Source: Gammaproteobacteria bacterium
GTDB lineage: Bacteria; Pseudomonadota; Gammaproteobacteria; Pseudomonadales; Halieaceae
Direction: 5' to 3'
Assembly: GCA_030433415.1 (NCBI GenBank)
Contig: JAUIMF010000004.1
Span: forward strand, 37,059-101,058
DNA: 64,000 bases
In this document: in pieces, positions 1 through 12,567 of the stretch
Layout: every line of letters starts with the position of its first letter
Position numbering within the stretch: position 1 is the first letter of the stretch
Notes under the pieces: model-generated
Databases searched by the model: none
Seen by the model: only the letters and a program-made list of their open reading frames with translations
What the model was told of the DNA's origin: nothing
Program-made: the position numbers and the translations under genes

Positions 1-650
1 ACAAGTCCATGACCATGGACTGGGAGTCCCTGCGCAGCCGGGTCAAATCCCGTGGCATGCGCAACTCCAACGTCATGGCCATCGCACCGACGGCCACCAT
101 TGCCAACATCACCGGCGTCTCGCAGTCCATCGAACCGACCTACCAGAACCTCTACGTCAAATCGAACCTGTCGGGTGAGTTCACCGTAGTGAACCCCTAT
201 CTGGTCAAGGACCTGAAAGACCGGGGAATCTGGGACGGCGTAATGGTCAATGACCTGAAGTACTACGATGGCAGCGTGCAGGCGATCGAACGCATCCCCG
301 AAGACCTGCGCCGCATTTACGCGACCTCCTTCGAGATCGAGCCGCGCTGGATCGTGGAGTGCGCCAGCCGTCGCCAAAAGTGGATCGACCAGGCCCAGTC
401 TCTGAACCTGTACATCAACAACGCCAGCGGCAAAAAGCTCGACATCACCTACCGCATGGCGTGGTACAGCGGCCTGAAGACCACCTACTACCTGCGCTCT
501 TTGGCCGCCACGGGTACCGAAAAGTCCACCATCGATACGGGCAAGCTCAATGCCGTGTCTTCGGGCGCGAGCGAAGCCGCCGCGGCGGCGCCCGCTCCGG
601 TGCCCACCGCGTGTTCGCTGGATGACCCGGATTGTGAGGCTTGCCAGTGA
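1..650 (+). CDS. nrdA: Ribonucleoside-diphosphate reductase, alpha subunit (3' part)
   Basis: C-terminal part of the large subunit of class I ribonucleotide reductase, which reduces ribonucleoside diphosphates to the deoxy forms in the cytoplasm. The frame is open from the left edge, so the gene begins outside the window and the first Met here (base 9) is internal. The visible part includes the barrel segment with [18 protein letters not shown], the paired tyrosines of the radical pathway in the TTYYLR motif near base 482, and a low-complexity Ala/Pro linker leading to a C-terminal CEACQ tail, the redox-active cysteine pair that accepts electrons from thioredoxin or glutaredoxin. nrdB follows on the same strand about 300 bp downstream, beyond a hairpin element. 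Confidence 0.95.
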   Translation, partial: KSMTMDWESLRSRVKSRGMRNSNVMAIAPTATIANITGVSQSIEPTYQNLYVKSNLSGEFTVVNPYLVKDLKDRGIWDGVMVNDLKYYDGSVQAIERIPEDLRRIYATSFEIEPRWIVECASRRQKWIDQAQSLNLYINNASGKKLDITYRMAWYSGLKTTYYLRSLAATGTEKSTIDTGKLNAVSSGASEAAAAAPAPVPTACSLDDPDCEACQ

Positions 651-955
651 TCTTACCCCGTCGGGTTCGGGGACGAATCCCGGCGAGGGTGGCGCGGCGA
701 GGGTGACGCGGACCGCTACAGCTTCACCGGTTTAGAACAAGGTATCACCCCACTCGCTGCGAAGTGCGAAGCCGAACGGTGGGGGCCTGCAGGGGCGCGG
801 TGAGGTCTCTGCGGAGGTCGAACGCCATGGATGGCGTTCGCCAGCCTGTCATGGAAGACGCTGTTTGGCGGTCCGCAGGGACCTCACCGCGTCCCTGCAG
901 GCCGGGCACAGAACGTTGAACAAACACAATCAGAAACAAGATCGGGAACAAGACC
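651..955. other. nrdA-nrdB intergenic region
   Basis: No gene seen in these 305 bases. A weak hairpin (CGGGTTCG / CGAATCCCG, about 660-682) follows the nrdA stop and could attenuate transcription. A 15-bp GC-rich direct repeat (GCGAGGGTG-G/A-CGCGG) lies at about 683-713. Most of the rest is the hairpin element at 786-901. Neighbouring nrdA and nrdB in the same order suggest one operon, but the spacing is long and structured. Confidence 0.6.
786..901 (+). repeat. Hairpin element, core type 1, copy 1
   Basis: Arms 786-815 and 872-901 are complementary at 28 of 30 positions. They enclose a 56-nt core (816-871) that holds a 9-bp inner hairpin with a GG loop (GAACGCCAT-GG-ATGGCGTTC) followed by GCCTGTCATGGAAGACGC and TTTGGCGG. 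The core aligns with those at 6698-6754 (reverse strand) and 7184-7240, while the arms are unrelated to the arms of those copies. It lies between nrdA and nrdB, 54 bp before the nrdB start. Function unknown; it could act as a transcription or RNA-processing structure. Confidence 0.85.
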
Positions 956-2236
956 ATGCTGAACTGGGATGACTACAACGTAGAAGAAGGCGCTGAGAAA
1001 GCGCCGGCGGTTGTCGAGGCTGCGGCGGAGGCGGCCCAGGCCGCTGAAAAACCAGAGCCGAGCCCCGAACCGGTAGCGGCCCACGAAGTCGCAGCGGCTC
1101 CGGAACCGGCGCCTGTTGAGCGCGTGGAGACCGGCGACCTGAGCAACATCGAAGCCGCGGCCGAGAGCCTGCGTGACATGGACGTGGCGCCGGGTCTTGA
1201 AGAGCTGGAAATGGGTGCGGCGCGCGTATCCGTGGACGAGAAGGCGATGATCAACTGCCGCGCGGATCTCAACCAGCTCGTGCCTTTCAAGTACGACTGG
1301 GCCTGGCAGAAGTACATCGACGGCTGTGCAAACCACTGGATGCCGCAAGAGATCAACATGACCGCCGACGTCGCGACCTGGAAGAGTGCGGATGGCCTGA
1401 GTGATGACGAGCGCCGCATTGTACTGCGCAGCCTGGGTTACTTCTCGACAGCGGATTCCCTGGTGGCCAACAATCTGGTGCTCGCGATCTACCGCCTCAT
1501 CACCAACCCCGAATGCCGCCAGTACCTGCTGCGCCAGGCATTTGAAGAGGCGATTCACACCCACGCCTACCAGTACTGCATCGAGTCCCTGGGCATGGAC
1601 GAGGGCGAAGTGTTCAACATGTACCGCGAAGTGCCCTCGGTGGCGAAAAAAGCTGCCTGGAGCATCAGCCACACCCACGAGCTGTCGGACCCCACGTTCA
1701 AAACCGGCACGCTGGAATCCGATCAGACGCTGCTGCGCAATCTGATCGGCTTTTACGCCGTCACCGAGGGCATCTTCTTCTATTGCGGCTTTACGCAGAT
1801 CCTGTCCATGGGGCGCCGTAACAAGATGACTGGCGTGGCGGAGCAGTTCCAGTACATCCTGCGCGACGAGTCCATGCACCTGAACTTCGGCATAGACGTG
1901 ATCAACCAGATCAAACTTGAGAATCCCCACCTGTGGACCGAGGAGTTCAAGCAGGAGGCTATCCAGATGATTCTGGAGGGTACCCAGCTCGAGATCGAAT
2001 ACGCGCGCGACACCATGCCCCGAGGCGTGCTGGGAATGAACGCGGCCATGATGGAAGAGTACCTGCAGTTCATCGCCAATCGCCGCCTGTCGCAGTTGGG
2101 CCTGCCTGAGCAATTCCCCGGCGTGCAGAACCCGTTCCCGTGGATGAGCGAAATCATGGATCTGCGCAAAGAGAAGAACTTCTTCGAAACGCGGGTTATC
2201 GAATACCAGACGGGCGGTGCGCTGTCCTGGGACTGA
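956..2236 (+). CDS. nrdB: Ribonucleoside-diphosphate reductase, beta subunit
   Basis: Small subunit (426 aa) that carries the di-iron/tyrosyl radical cofactor of class Ia ribonucleotide reductase and partners the NrdA upstream. Radical and metal-site motifs are visible: [10 protein letters not shown] (Asp ligand), [12 protein letters not shown] (Glu and His ligands plus the likely radical Tyr) and [10 protein letters not shown] (Glu and His ligands). Residues from about 8 to 75 form an Ala/Glu/Pro-rich extension before the conserved [14 protein letters not shown] segment; such an extension is usual in Pseudomonas-type NrdB and absent from E. coli. The ATG at 956 gives the family N-terminus MLNWDDYN; the Shine-Dalgarno is weak. 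Confidence 0.96.
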   Translation: MLNWDDYNVEEGAEKAPAVVEAAAEAAQAAEKPEPSPEPVAAHEVAAAPEPAPVERVETGDLSNIEAAAESLRDMDVAPGLEELEMGAARVSVDEKAMINCRADLNQLVPFKYDWAWQKYIDGCANHWMPQEINMTADVATWKSADGLSDDERRIVLRSLGYFSTADSLVANNLVLAIYRLITNPECRQYLLRQAFEEAIHTHAYQYCIESLGMDEGEVFNMYREVPSVAKKAAWSISHTHELSDPTFKTGTLESDQTLLRNLIGFYAVTEGIFFYCGFTQILSMGRRNKMTGVAEQFQYILRDESMHLNFGIDVINQIKLENPHLWTEEFKQEAIQMILEGTQLEIEYARDTMPRGVLGMNAAMMEEYLQFIANRRLSQLGLPEQFPGVQNPFPWMSEIMDLRKEKNFFETRVIEYQTGGALSWD

Positions 2237-2286
2237 TGTCTTCGCCGCGACGAAGGCGGCCTGCGAACCAACAGGGGGAGTAGCCA

Positions 2287-2508
2287 ATGAGTGATCGCGA
2301 TTGGGAAGCCGACGAGCCCGTCGATGAGCATGAGGCCCAGCCGGCGACAGACAGCGAGACCATTCTGATGGCGCTGGACCAGATCAGCCAGACCATCGAC
2401 GTGATGACCAGCGTGGTCGGTCGCCTGCGTCATTTTGTTGAAGAGCAGGAATTCAGCGAAGAGGCCGCTGCGCGCGATGCCATGCGTCCGGGGCGGACGT
2501 TGCACTGA
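2287..2508 (+). CDS. Small hypothetical acidic protein
   Basis: A 73-residue protein with no family I recognise. The first 25 residues are strongly acidic; residues 25-55 (from ILMALDQI to LRHFVEEQ) have heptad-like hydrophobic spacing and may form one amphipathic helix. It starts 50 bp after nrdB, with a purine-rich GGGGGAG 8 bases ahead of the ATG, and is followed 8 bp later by a membrane protein gene, so it is probably cotranscribed. Expression and function are inference only. Confidence 0.6.
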   Translation: MSDRDWEADEPVDEHEAQPATDSETILMALDQISQTIDVMTSVVGRLRHFVEEQEFSEEAAARDAMRPGRTLH

Positions 2509-2516
2509 AGCGACCG

Positions 2517-3158
2517 ATGCGCCAGCGCATCAACCTGCTGCTGCTGATTGCGGCCAATCTTTTCCCCCTGGCGGGCGTACTGCTGCTGGACTGGGACGTG
2601 GGCGCCCTGGTGGTGCTCTACTGGTCAGAGAACCTGGTTCTGGGCTTTTACAACATTCTGAAAATGGTGTCCGTCAAGGGCATCCTCGCCGTCTTTCCCG
2701 CCCTGTTCTTTACCTTTCACTACGGTGCGTTCTGCGGCGTGCACGGGTTTTTCATTACCAGCATGATGTTTGACTCTCCGGCGGGGTTCGGCAACGACGA
2801 GCCATGGCCGTTGTTCCTGGTGTTTATTCAGTTGCTGCTGGATGTGATTGATCAAGTGCTGGCCCTTGCGCCCCAGGCCTGGCTCGTTGCCTTTCTGGGC
2901 CTGATGATCAGCCACGGCTATTCCTTCGTCAGCAACTTTCTGCTGGGTGGCGAACGGGACCGGGCGACGATACAGGGCCTAATGAACGCCCCGTATCAGC
3001 GCATCATGATTCTGCATGTGGCCATCATTGCCGGAGGATTTGGTGTGATGGCCCTGGACGAACCGCTGATACTGCTGTTGGTATTGGTGGTGCTGAAACT
3101 TGCGATGGACATCACCCTGCACCAACGTGAGCGAAAGCGCTTCGCCGAGGCTGCCTGA
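2517..3158 (+). CDS. DUF6498-like integral membrane protein
   Basis: A 213-residue polytopic inner-membrane protein. Hydrophobic segments are visible at about residues 4-24, 28-48, 55-77, 95-115, 120-140 and 165-195. The early [16 protein letters not shown] segment resembles the DUF6498 membrane family, whose function is not known. The C-terminus is basic (HQRERKRF). It lies just 8 bp after the small acidic gene and is oriented with nrdB. The assignment to DUF6498 is from recall of the motif and is moderate. Confidence 0.75.
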   Translation: MRQRINLLLLIAANLFPLAGVLLLDWDVGALVVLYWSENLVLGFYNILKMVSVKGILAVFPALFFTFHYGAFCGVHGFFITSMMFDSPAGFGNDEPWPLFLVFIQLLLDVIDQVLALAPQAWLVAFLGLMISHGYSFVSNFLLGGERDRATIQGLMNAPYQRIMILHVAIIAGGFGVMALDEPLILLLVLVVLKLAMDITLHQRERKRFAEAA

Positions 3159-3295
3159 AGCACCAACGCCACATATTGACAGTGAATACATGGCGCGTTC
3201 ATCATGCGCAGCCTACAATGCACCGCACCGTTCCGACGGTGCAGGTCCTTCGACCTTCACCACCCCATCCACCAACGTTTCACGGGAATCACGCC

Positions 3296-6636
<3,341 letters not shown>

Positions 6637-6661
6637 CACCACGCCATAAGTATCGCCTAGG

Positions 6662-6790
6662 GCGACTGGGTGGGCACGCCGATGGGGCCCCGGCGGGTCG
6701 CCAAAAAGCGTCATCCATGACGGGCTCGGCAGCGTCCATCCATGGACGCTGACGCCCGCCGGGGCCCCACCGGCGCGCCCACCCAGTCGC
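6662..6790 (-). repeat. Hairpin element, core type 1, copy 2 (inverted)
   Basis: Arms 6662-6697 and 6755-6790 pair at 34 of 36 positions. The 57-nt core (6698-6754), read on the minus strand, contains AGCGTCCAT-GG-ATGGACGCT as an inner hairpin, then GAGCCCGTCATGGATGACGC with the small hairpin GTCAT-GG-ATGAC, then TTTTTGGCGA. The core matches copy 3 closely, but the arm sequence is unique to this copy. Begins 25 bp downstream of fadA. Confidence 0.88.
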
Positions 6791-6889
6791 TGTGCCAACC
6801 TTTGATCGCTGTGCCAACGATCGCGTAGAAGCGGGCGTGCCTGCGAATCCACGCGTAGCGGCACCAGCCACCGCCGCATCCCTACTACC

Positions 6890-6936
<47 letters not shown>

Positions 6937-6949
6937 CAAGGAGTTTGAA

Positions 6950-6974
6950 GGCTGCGGCTGCGGCTGCGGCTGCG
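6950..6974. repeat. Hexanucleotide array (GGCTGC)
   Basis: About four copies of GGCTGC, 14 bp after the CTCGTG array. Confidence 0.85.
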
Positions 6975-7009
6975 TTGGGGATGGGAGCGGCTTCTGGGTC
7001 GGTTTCGAG

Positions 7010-7108
7010 TTCGGGTTCGGGTTCGGGTTCGGGTTCGGGTTCGGGTTCGGGTTCGGGTTCGGGTTCGGGTTCGGGTTCGGGTTCGGGTTCGGGTTCGGGT
7101 TCGGGTTC
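7010..7108. repeat. Hexanucleotide array (TTCGGG)
   Basis: About 16.5 perfect copies of TTCGGG in 99 bases, preceded by degenerate copies (GTCGGTTTCGAG). Length variation between isolates would be expected from slippage. It lies about 300 bp upstream of the amidohydrolase start. Confidence 0.93.
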
Positions 7109-7152
7109 GACCAGAGCCTGGCCTCTCTCATGACTCGGGATCTAGCCTCGGA

Positions 7153-7271
7153 GCATGTTGTGTTGCGGAGCACTTGGAGCGGGCGTCGGTGTCCATGGAT
7201 GGACACCGTCGAGCCTGTCATGGATGACGCTTTTTGGCGGCCCGCTCCAAGTGCTCCGCAACACAGCATGC
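7153..7271 (+). repeat. Hairpin element, core type 1, copy 3
   Basis: Arms 7153-7183 and 7241-7271 pair at 30 of 31 positions. The 57-nt core (7184-7240) holds the inner hairpin GGTGTCCAT-GG-ATGGACACC, the small hairpin GTCAT-GG-ATGAC, and GCTTTTTGGCGG. Compared with copy 2 the inner stem has changed on both strands (GGTG/CACC for AGCG/CGCT), which keeps pairing. It lies 132 bp upstream of the amidohydrolase. Confidence 0.88.
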
Positions 7272-7403
7272 GCCCATGCAATATCTCCAAGCCTGATGCT
7301 GGAAGGACTTGCATCCTACCAACCGAGCTCTACCATGAAGCAGCCCGTAGCAGCACACCCATGCACCACAACCCGAAATAACAAAAAGACAGAGGACCAC
7401 ACG

Positions 7404-8429
7404 ATGAACATCTTCCATGAGGATCAGGAAACCTGGCTCGCACAGGTGGACGAGGAAGTGATCGACCCGGATCGTCCGATCATCGATCCCCATCATCACC
7501 TGTGGCCCGAAGTCATGGGCCACATCTACAACATCGAGGACTACGCGCAGGACACGAACTCGGGGCACCGAGTCATCGGCAGCGTGTTCATGGAGTGCGG
7601 GGCGAGCTATCGCGAAGACGGTCCCGAACATCTCAAATCATTGGGCGAGACTGAATACGTCATGGCGCAGGCGGCGCGAGTGCAGGCCGAAGGACTGCCC
7701 ACCCCGGTGCTGGGCATGGTGGGTCACGTGAGCCTGAGCGATGGCGAACACCGCGAGGCGGCGATCGACGGACACCTCGAACTTGCCGGCGACTTCTTCA
7801 AGGGCATTCGCGATGCCGGTGCCTGCGCCCCGATGGCAGACCGCGAACAGATGGTGATCCCCTGGGATGCGCCCGAGGATCTGTTCCGGCAGAGCGAGTT
7901 TCGCAACGGTGTTCGCTCTCTGGGACACCGCGGGCTGAGCTACGACTCGTGGTTCTACCACTTTCAGCTGAAGGACTACATTGACCTTGCCAATGCTTGT
8001 TCCGACACGGTGATGATCCTGGATCACTTTGCCACACCCCTGGGTACCGCCTCGTTTACGGGCGCCCATGACGAGATATTTCCCACTTGGCAGAAAGAGA
8101 TGGACGAGCTCGCTCGCTGCGAAAACGTCTTTCTGAAGCTCGGCGGGCTGGCGATGCCGGATAACGGCTTTGGCTGGCATATTGCGGAGCGACCCCCGAC
8201 GTCCGACGAATTCCTGGCCGCCCAGGGTCGCTGGTATCACCACGCCCTGGATCGCTTCGGCGCCGAGCGCTGCATGTTCGAGAGCAACTTCCCGGTGGAC
8301 CGTACGTCCCTGTCCTACCGGGTGTACTACAACGCCATGAAGAAGCTCGTAGCCGGCGCATCCGAAGCCGAAAAAACCGCACTGTTTACAGGAACCGCCG
8401 CCAGCGTATATCGCCTGACGCTGCCCTGA
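7404..8429 (+). CDS. Amidohydrolase family protein (TIM-barrel metal-dependent hydrolase)
   Basis: A 341-residue cytoplasmic enzyme of the amidohydrolase-related superfamily (COG3618/ACMSD-like group). Near the N-terminus IIDPHHHLWP carries the paired metal-binding histidines typical of the family; downstream are GLSYDSWFYHFQL, MILDHFATPLG (strand-end His/Asp region) and MFESNFPVDR, where the conserved Asp lies. Members hydrolyse lactones, amides or decarboxylate; the substrate cannot be told from the sequence. ATG 7404 follows an AGAGGA site and gives the expected N-terminus; a longer open frame to 7155 crosses the hairpin element and is rejected. Its stop codon abuts the convergent thioredoxin-like gene. 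Confidence 0.85.
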   Translation: MNIFHEDQETWLAQVDEEVIDPDRPIIDPHHHLWPEVMGHIYNIEDYAQDTNSGHRVIGSVFMECGASYREDGPEHLKSLGETEYVMAQAARVQAEGLPTPVLGMVGHVSLSDGEHREAAIDGHLELAGDFFKGIRDAGACAPMADREQMVIPWDAPEDLFRQSEFRNGVRSLGHRGLSYDSWFYHFQLKDYIDLANACSDTVMILDHFATPLGTASFTGAHDEIFPTWQKEMDELARCENVFLKLGGLAMPDNGFGWHIAERPPTSDEFLAAQGRWYHHALDRFGAERCMFESNFPVDRTSLSYRVYYNAMKKLVAGASEAEKTALFTGTAASVYRLTLP

Positions 8430-8990
8430 TCAGCGCATCAGCAGACCCAGCGCCGTGAGGTAACCCATGGCGCGACCCGTCACGCGAAACTGCTGATCCA
8501 ACAGGTAGTAGGTGGGATAGGCCTGCACCTGAAAGAGCGACCGGGTCTGTTCCGTGCCCAAAAGCACCGGATGCGTCAGGCCCGTCGCTTCCACGAATTC
8601 CTGCACCGCAATCCGGTCGCGGTAATCCAGCGCGATAACCACGACGCGCGAACGCGTCCTATCCACATTCTGCAGATGAGGCGCGGTGGAGCGACAGATC
8701 CCACACCAGGGCGCAAAAAAGTAAACCAGCGTGTCGCGCTGCGCATCCGGCACCACCGTCATCGATGTGCCATCGAGCGTTGGCAGGGTAAATGGTGGAA
8801 TCTGCACGCCACCGTCTGCCGGTAGCATGTCCCGGGTCTGCCACCACAGCACCGCCGCGAACAGGGCCACAATAACGAGAATCTCCCGTCCCCAACGCCA
8901 CAGCCGCGACGCAAAAAAGCGCGCTGTAGCGCCCTTCTGTGGTTGCGGTCCGATGGGTGCCGGCTCAGTTCTCGTTTGGGGATCAGTCAT
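8430..8990 (-). CDS. Membrane-anchored thioredoxin-like (TlpA/ResA-type) protein
   Basis: A 186-residue protein with one N-terminal membrane span (about residues 35-52, EILVIVALFAAVLWW) and a periplasmic thioredoxin fold. The active site FFAPWCGICRSTAPHL carries the CXXC pair and AYPTYYLLD provides the cis-Pro loop. Such TlpA-like proteins reduce or isomerise disulfides outside the membrane, often for cytochrome or oxidase maturation; no such partner gene is adjacent. ATG 8990. It is convergent with the amidohydrolase (zero gap) and divergent from the cyclase-family gene, with which it shares a 92-bp promoter region. Confidence 0.87.
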   Translation of the reverse strand: MTDPQTRTEPAPIGPQPQKGATARFFASRLWRWGREILVIVALFAAVLWWQTRDMLPADGGVQIPPFTLPTLDGTSMTVVPDAQRDTLVYFFAPWCGICRSTAPHLQNVDRTRSRVVVIALDYRDRIAVQEFVEATGLTHPVLLGTEQTRSLFQVQAYPTYYLLDQQFRVTGRAMGYLTALGLLMR

Positions 8991-9082
8991 CGTTCAGCGC
9001 GGTGTCCGTGAGTTTTCGTAGGTTACACTGCGACAACGGTCCACACATGCCATCGCCCGCTGCCCAATAACAAGGAGAACCC

Positions 9083-9901
9083 ATGCCCTCCCAGGCCGCC
9101 AGCCATACCGCACAATTGCTGCAGAATCCTCGTCGCCGCATTCTTGATCTGTCCATCGCCATCGAGAATGACATCGCCTCGGACCCCGAGCCCTATCGTC
9201 CCGAAGTGATCTATCACCGCCACGATGGCACGCATGGCCAGTTGATGCCGTTTTTTCCCGGCCTCGAAAAGCAGGATCTGCCCGATGGCGAAGCCTGGGC
9301 CGTTGAGGAGTTGCGTGTGAATACGCACAACGGCACCCACATGGATGCGCCATGGCACTACCACTCCACCATGGATGGTGGCGAGCGGGCCTGGACCATC
9401 GACGAAGCGCCGCTGGACTGGTGTTTTCGCCCCGGCGTGAAGCTTGATTTTCGCGCCTTTGATGATGGTTACGTCGCCACCTCCGCCGACGTCGAAGCCG
9501 AACTCGCGCGCATCGGGCACGAGCTGCAACCCCTGGACATCGTCGTGATCAACACCGGTGCCGGCGCCGCCTACGGCGAGCCCGACTACATCCACCGGGG
9601 CTGCGGCATGGGCCGCGAGGCCACGCTGTACCTGACCGAGCGTGGCGTGCGCGTCGTGGGCACCGACGCCTGGTCCTGGGACGCTCCGTTTCTGCACACG
9701 GCGCGCAAGTTTGCAGACAGCCAGGACCCCTCCATTATCTGGGAAGGCCACAAGGCGGGCCGGGACATCGGCTATTTTCAGATGGAGAAGCTCCATCGCC
9801 TGGACGAACTACCGGGTGACGGCTTCGAGATCTGCTGTTTTCCGGTGAAGATCAAGGGCGCCTCTGCCGGCTTTACGCGCGCCGTGGCGATTCTGCCGTA
9901 A
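9083..9901 (+). CDS. Cyclase family protein (KynB-like metal-dependent hydrolase)
   Basis: A 272-residue protein of the cyclase/kynurenine formamidase family (PF04199). The signature metal-binding motif is present as HNGTHMDAPWHY, and an N-terminal ILDLSIAIENDI strand is typical. The family hydrolyses N-formylkynurenine or other cyclic amides and esters; longer members such as this are often of unknown substrate, and no tryptophan catabolic gene lies nearby. The ATG at 9083 has a strong AAGGAGA site 8 bases upstream. The coding region ends directly at a strong terminator (9905-9929). Confidence 0.85.
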   Translation: MPSQAASHTAQLLQNPRRRILDLSIAIENDIASDPEPYRPEVIYHRHDGTHGQLMPFFPGLEKQDLPDGEAWAVEELRVNTHNGTHMDAPWHYHSTMDGGERAWTIDEAPLDWCFRPGVKLDFRAFDDGYVATSADVEAELARIGHELQPLDIVVINTGAGAAYGEPDYIHRGCGMGREATLYLTERGVRVVGTDAWSWDAPFLHTARKFADSQDPSIIWEGHKAGRDIGYFQMEKLHRLDELPGDGFEICCFPVKIKGASAGFTRAVAILP

Positions 9902-9904
9902 AAA

Positions 9905-9929
9905 AAGGCCGCCATTGAATGGCGGCCTT
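9905..9929. terminator. Bidirectional intrinsic terminator
   Basis: Perfect 11-bp stem (AAGGCCGCCAT / ATGGCGGCCTT) with a 3-nt TGA loop, preceded by a run of A on the plus strand, so the U-tract serves transcripts from the minus-strand TonB receptor; it may also stop the plus-strand cyclase gene. Confidence 0.85.
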
Positions 9930-9973
9930 ACGCGGATCAAGGCGGAGCATCACCCCACCCAACGAGCGTCATC

Positions 9974-12421
9974 TCAGAACCGATAGGTTCCCTGAATGGC
10001 GTAGGTCGCGGGACGGTCAAGGAACTTGTAGTAGCCCACGCCCGTGCCACCGGTCAGGGCACCCGCCAGCGGGCCTTCGCCACCGTAGGTCACCACATCT
10101 TCATCATTCAGGTTCTGGCCGATAAAGGCGATGTCCCACTTGCCACCCTGGTCACCCAGCGCCACGCGCAGGTTCAACTTGTAAAAGGAGTCCTGCACGC
10201 TGCGAGGATCCAGCGTCGGGTTGAAGGTGTAATCGTCGCTGTAGACCACATCCAACGTGGTACGCAGCTCGAGGCTGTCGCCCAGCGGCATCACGTAGTC
10301 GGCGCTCACCACACCCGACAACTCCGGCGTGTACTCCTTGCGCTTGCCCGTCGCATCGCAGGTCACGCCGTCGGGCTGAACCGCACCGGGATCAAGCACC
10401 TGCTGACCGAAGTAGCACTGGTTGTTCTTGAAGTCCGTGTACTCAAAGTCCAGATAGGCGACGGAGCCGCTCAGCGTCAGACCCTGGGACACAGCCCAGC
10501 GACCATCGAGCTCCACGCCCTTGATCTCGGCTTCACCGGCATTGCGCACATTAAAGCCCAGCACGCCGTCGAACTGACTGGTCTGCAGATTGGTGTACTC
10601 GGTGAAGAACACCGCGGCGTTCAGCTCCACAGAACCACCGAAGCGGAACTTGCCCCCGAGCTCGATGCTCTCGGCGGATTCGTCTTCGAACTCAAACACA
10701 CCCGCGATATCCAGGCCGCGACCCAGGTTCTGGGCATTCACCACCGCCGGGTCCGGATGGCCGTTGGAGCGGATGTCAAAGCCACCCGCCTTGAAGCCCT
10801 CGACATAGGTGGCGTAGAGCATGCTGTCTTCAAGAACATCTACCTGGAACGTGACCAGAGGATTGAATTCCTTCTCGTCGCGCTGACCACTAATCTGGTC
10901 ATAGGGCTCGATGCTGAAAGCACCGAACAGCGGATTCAAGGCCCAGAGCACATTCGGCGTCTGGCCCGTGGGGTCAACGGCGGGGAACTGCGTGCCGTCA
11001 GAGCCAATGTGGACCTGCCGCTTGGTGGCCTCTTTGTCTTCTTCGCTGTAGCGACCACCAACGATCAGGCGCATGCTGTCATTGATGTTCCAGGTGACCT
11101 GCGCAAACACGGCCCACATATCGCTGTCCTGGTCGGCGAAGCGATTGGTGCGAATATCGCGGAAAGCTGGGTTCAGAAGCCGCAGCAGGCTGTTGTCGGG
11201 CACGTTGATGCTGTCTTCAAAATCCAGTTCGTTGGTCTGGTAGAAGAAGCCGGCGATGTAATCAAGGGTCTCGCCGCCGGGTGACGTCAGGCGAATCTCC
11301 TGGCTGAACTGCTCAAACTGCTCATCCTGCAGCGCATTGAAGATCGTTGCGCTGGTGAAATCACAGTCGCAATCCTGCTGAAAATCGTACTCCAGGTAGC
11401 CCGTGGTCGAGGTCAGCGTGTGGTCGCCCAGGGCGTAGTCAATCGTCAGCACGAACACGTCTGAGCTTGTGTTGTGAAAATCGCCGTTGCCACCGCGCAC
11501 GCGGTCGAGCTCGCCATCGATACCGCTATAACCGATCGGCGGCTGCAGTCCGAGCACGTTGTTGCCGATATTCACGAAGTTATCCAGCGCCGTGATGTAG
11601 TCCACACCAGCGCCCGTGCCTGCGAGGTCCTCGCGCACGATGCTCTGGGCCAGTTCGACATTCCGTCCCACATCATCGAATTCGTTGTGCTCGTACTTGG
11701 CGTGAATCGACAGGTCGTCCGTCGGCTCCCAGAGCAGCGAGCCGCGGAACACCTGCTCTTCTTCCTGCTTCTCGTCACCCCCAGTGAACGTGTTGGTGTA
11801 GGCACCGTCGAGGTCGCGATACATCAACGAGACGCGACCCGAGAGCGTGTCGGTAAGCGGACCCGAGAGCACTACGCGATAGTCCTGGCGATTCTCTTCG
11901 GATTCATAAAGTGCCGAGATCGAACCCTCGAACTCCTGCGTCGGTTTGGCGGTAATCATGCTCACGGCGCCGGCGATGCTGTTCTTGCCGAACAGAATCG
12001 GCTGCGGACCGCGCAACACCTCGACCCGCTCCAGGTCAAACATGGGGGCCCGGGACAACTGACCACGGCCGTAGTAGATGCCGTCCACGTACATACCCGT
12101 CGACTGTTCAAAGCCTGGGTTGATCCCCGAGCTCACGCCACGAATGGTGATGTTGTTCGAGATACCGCTCTGGTTCATCGAGAAGTTGGGGATGTAAGTG
12201 GTGAGGCTCTCCAGATTGGTGATGTTGGCCTCGACCATGCGATCCCCGCTCATGGCGCTTACGGAGATCGGTACATCCTGCAGGCTCTCGGTACGTTTCT
12301 GGGCCGTGACAACCACTTCTTCGAGCAGTTGGCTGTGGGCGACGCCGGAAAAGCTCGCGGCAACGGCCGTAGCGAGGACCGTGCGGAGGTATGGGGCGGA
12401 CTTGCGTTGCGGACGCTTCAT
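9974..12421 (-). CDS. TonB-dependent receptor (first of three)
   Basis: An 815-residue outer-membrane receptor for active, TonB-powered uptake. A signal peptide (about 1-30, ending SGVAHS) precedes a TonB-box-like EEVVVTAQKR; the plug follows with VPISVSAMSGDRM, ITIRGVSSG, MYVDGIYYGRGQ and FDLERVEVLRGPQ, and the 22-strand barrel ends in a terminal Phe (TYRF), as needed for outer-membrane insertion. The family form (CirA/IroN-like, abundant in marine Gammaproteobacteria) can transport siderophores, vitamins, sugars or lipophilic substrates; no ligand is evident. ATG 12421 has an AGGA site. An intrinsic terminator lies after the stop. Confidence 0.93.
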   Translation of the reverse strand: MKRPQRKSAPYLRTVLATAVAASFSGVAHSQLLEEVVVTAQKRTESLQDVPISVSAMSGDRMVEANITNLESLTTYIPNFSMNQSGISNNITIRGVSSGINPGFEQSTGMYVDGIYYGRGQLSRAPMFDLERVEVLRGPQPILFGKNSIAGAVSMITAKPTQEFEGSISALYESEENRQDYRVVLSGPLTDTLSGRVSLMYRDLDGAYTNTFTGGDEKQEEEQVFRGSLLWEPTDDLSIHAKYEHNEFDDVGRNVELAQSIVREDLAGTGAGVDYITALDNFVNIGNNVLGLQPPIGYSGIDGELDRVRGGNGDFHNTSSDVFVLTIDYALGDHTLTSTTGYLEYDFQQDCDCDFTSATIFNALQDEQFEQFSQEIRLTSPGGETLDYIAGFFYQTNELDFEDSINVPDNSLLRLLNPAFRDIRTNRFADQDSDMWAVFAQVTWNINDSMRLIVGGRYSEEDKEATKRQVHIGSDGTQFPAVDPTGQTPNVLWALNPLFGAFSIEPYDQISGQRDEKEFNPLVTFQVDVLEDSMLYATYVEGFKAGGFDIRSNGHPDPAVVNAQNLGRGLDIAGVFEFEDESAESIELGGKFRFGGSVELNAAVFFTEYTNLQTSQFDGVLGFNVRNAGEAEIKGVELDGRWAVSQGLTLSGSVAYLDFEYTDFKNNQCYFGQQVLDPGAVQPDGVTCDATGKRKEYTPELSGVVSADYVMPLGDSLELRTTLDVVYSDDYTFNPTLDPRSVQDSFYKLNLRVALGDQGGKWDIAFIGQNLNDEDVVTYGGEGPLAGALTGGTGVGYYKFLDRPATYAIQGTYRF

Positions 12422-12522
12422 TGTAACTTCCTGTTTTGGAGATATTTTTTTACGCGCAGAGGATTGCTCAATTACGCGGCGGGACGCGCAAAGGCTAAGA
12501 CCCTTGCCGAGTGTTTAGAAGC

Positions 12523-12548
12523 GAAAAAAGCCCAAAACAATCCGGGCT
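12523..12548 (-). terminator. Intrinsic terminator after yqcC
   Basis: On the minus strand AGCCC and GGGCT pair around a 10-nt loop and are followed by a T6 tract (the A run at 12524-12529). Placed 20 bp after the yqcC stop, separating it from the receptor gene. Confidence 0.75.
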
Positions 12549-12567
12549 GTCGGTGATCCGGCCGCTA

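Noticed and set aside
786..901. REP/RAYT or ERIC element
   Set aside because: The core lacks the GTAG-type foot of REP elements and ERIC sequence, and in those families the stem, not the core, is conserved.
884..2287. Long open frame (467 codons) antisense to nrdB
   Set aside because: It is the complement of a strongly conserved NrdB and shows only His/Val/Gln-rich composition typical of GC-rich antisense frames.
3176..3295. N-terminal extension of fadB
   Set aside because: It would add 40 residues not found in FadB, and the family start is at 3296.
7010..7108. Telomere-like or replication origin repeat
   Set aside because: TTCGGG copies resemble no known bacterial origin iteron, and no dnaA boxes or replication genes are nearby.
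9371..9390. Another type 1 core (CCATGGATGG inside the cyclase gene)
   Set aside because: Only the 10-base tip matches; there are no paired arms and no conserved tail, and it is inside a conserved coding region.
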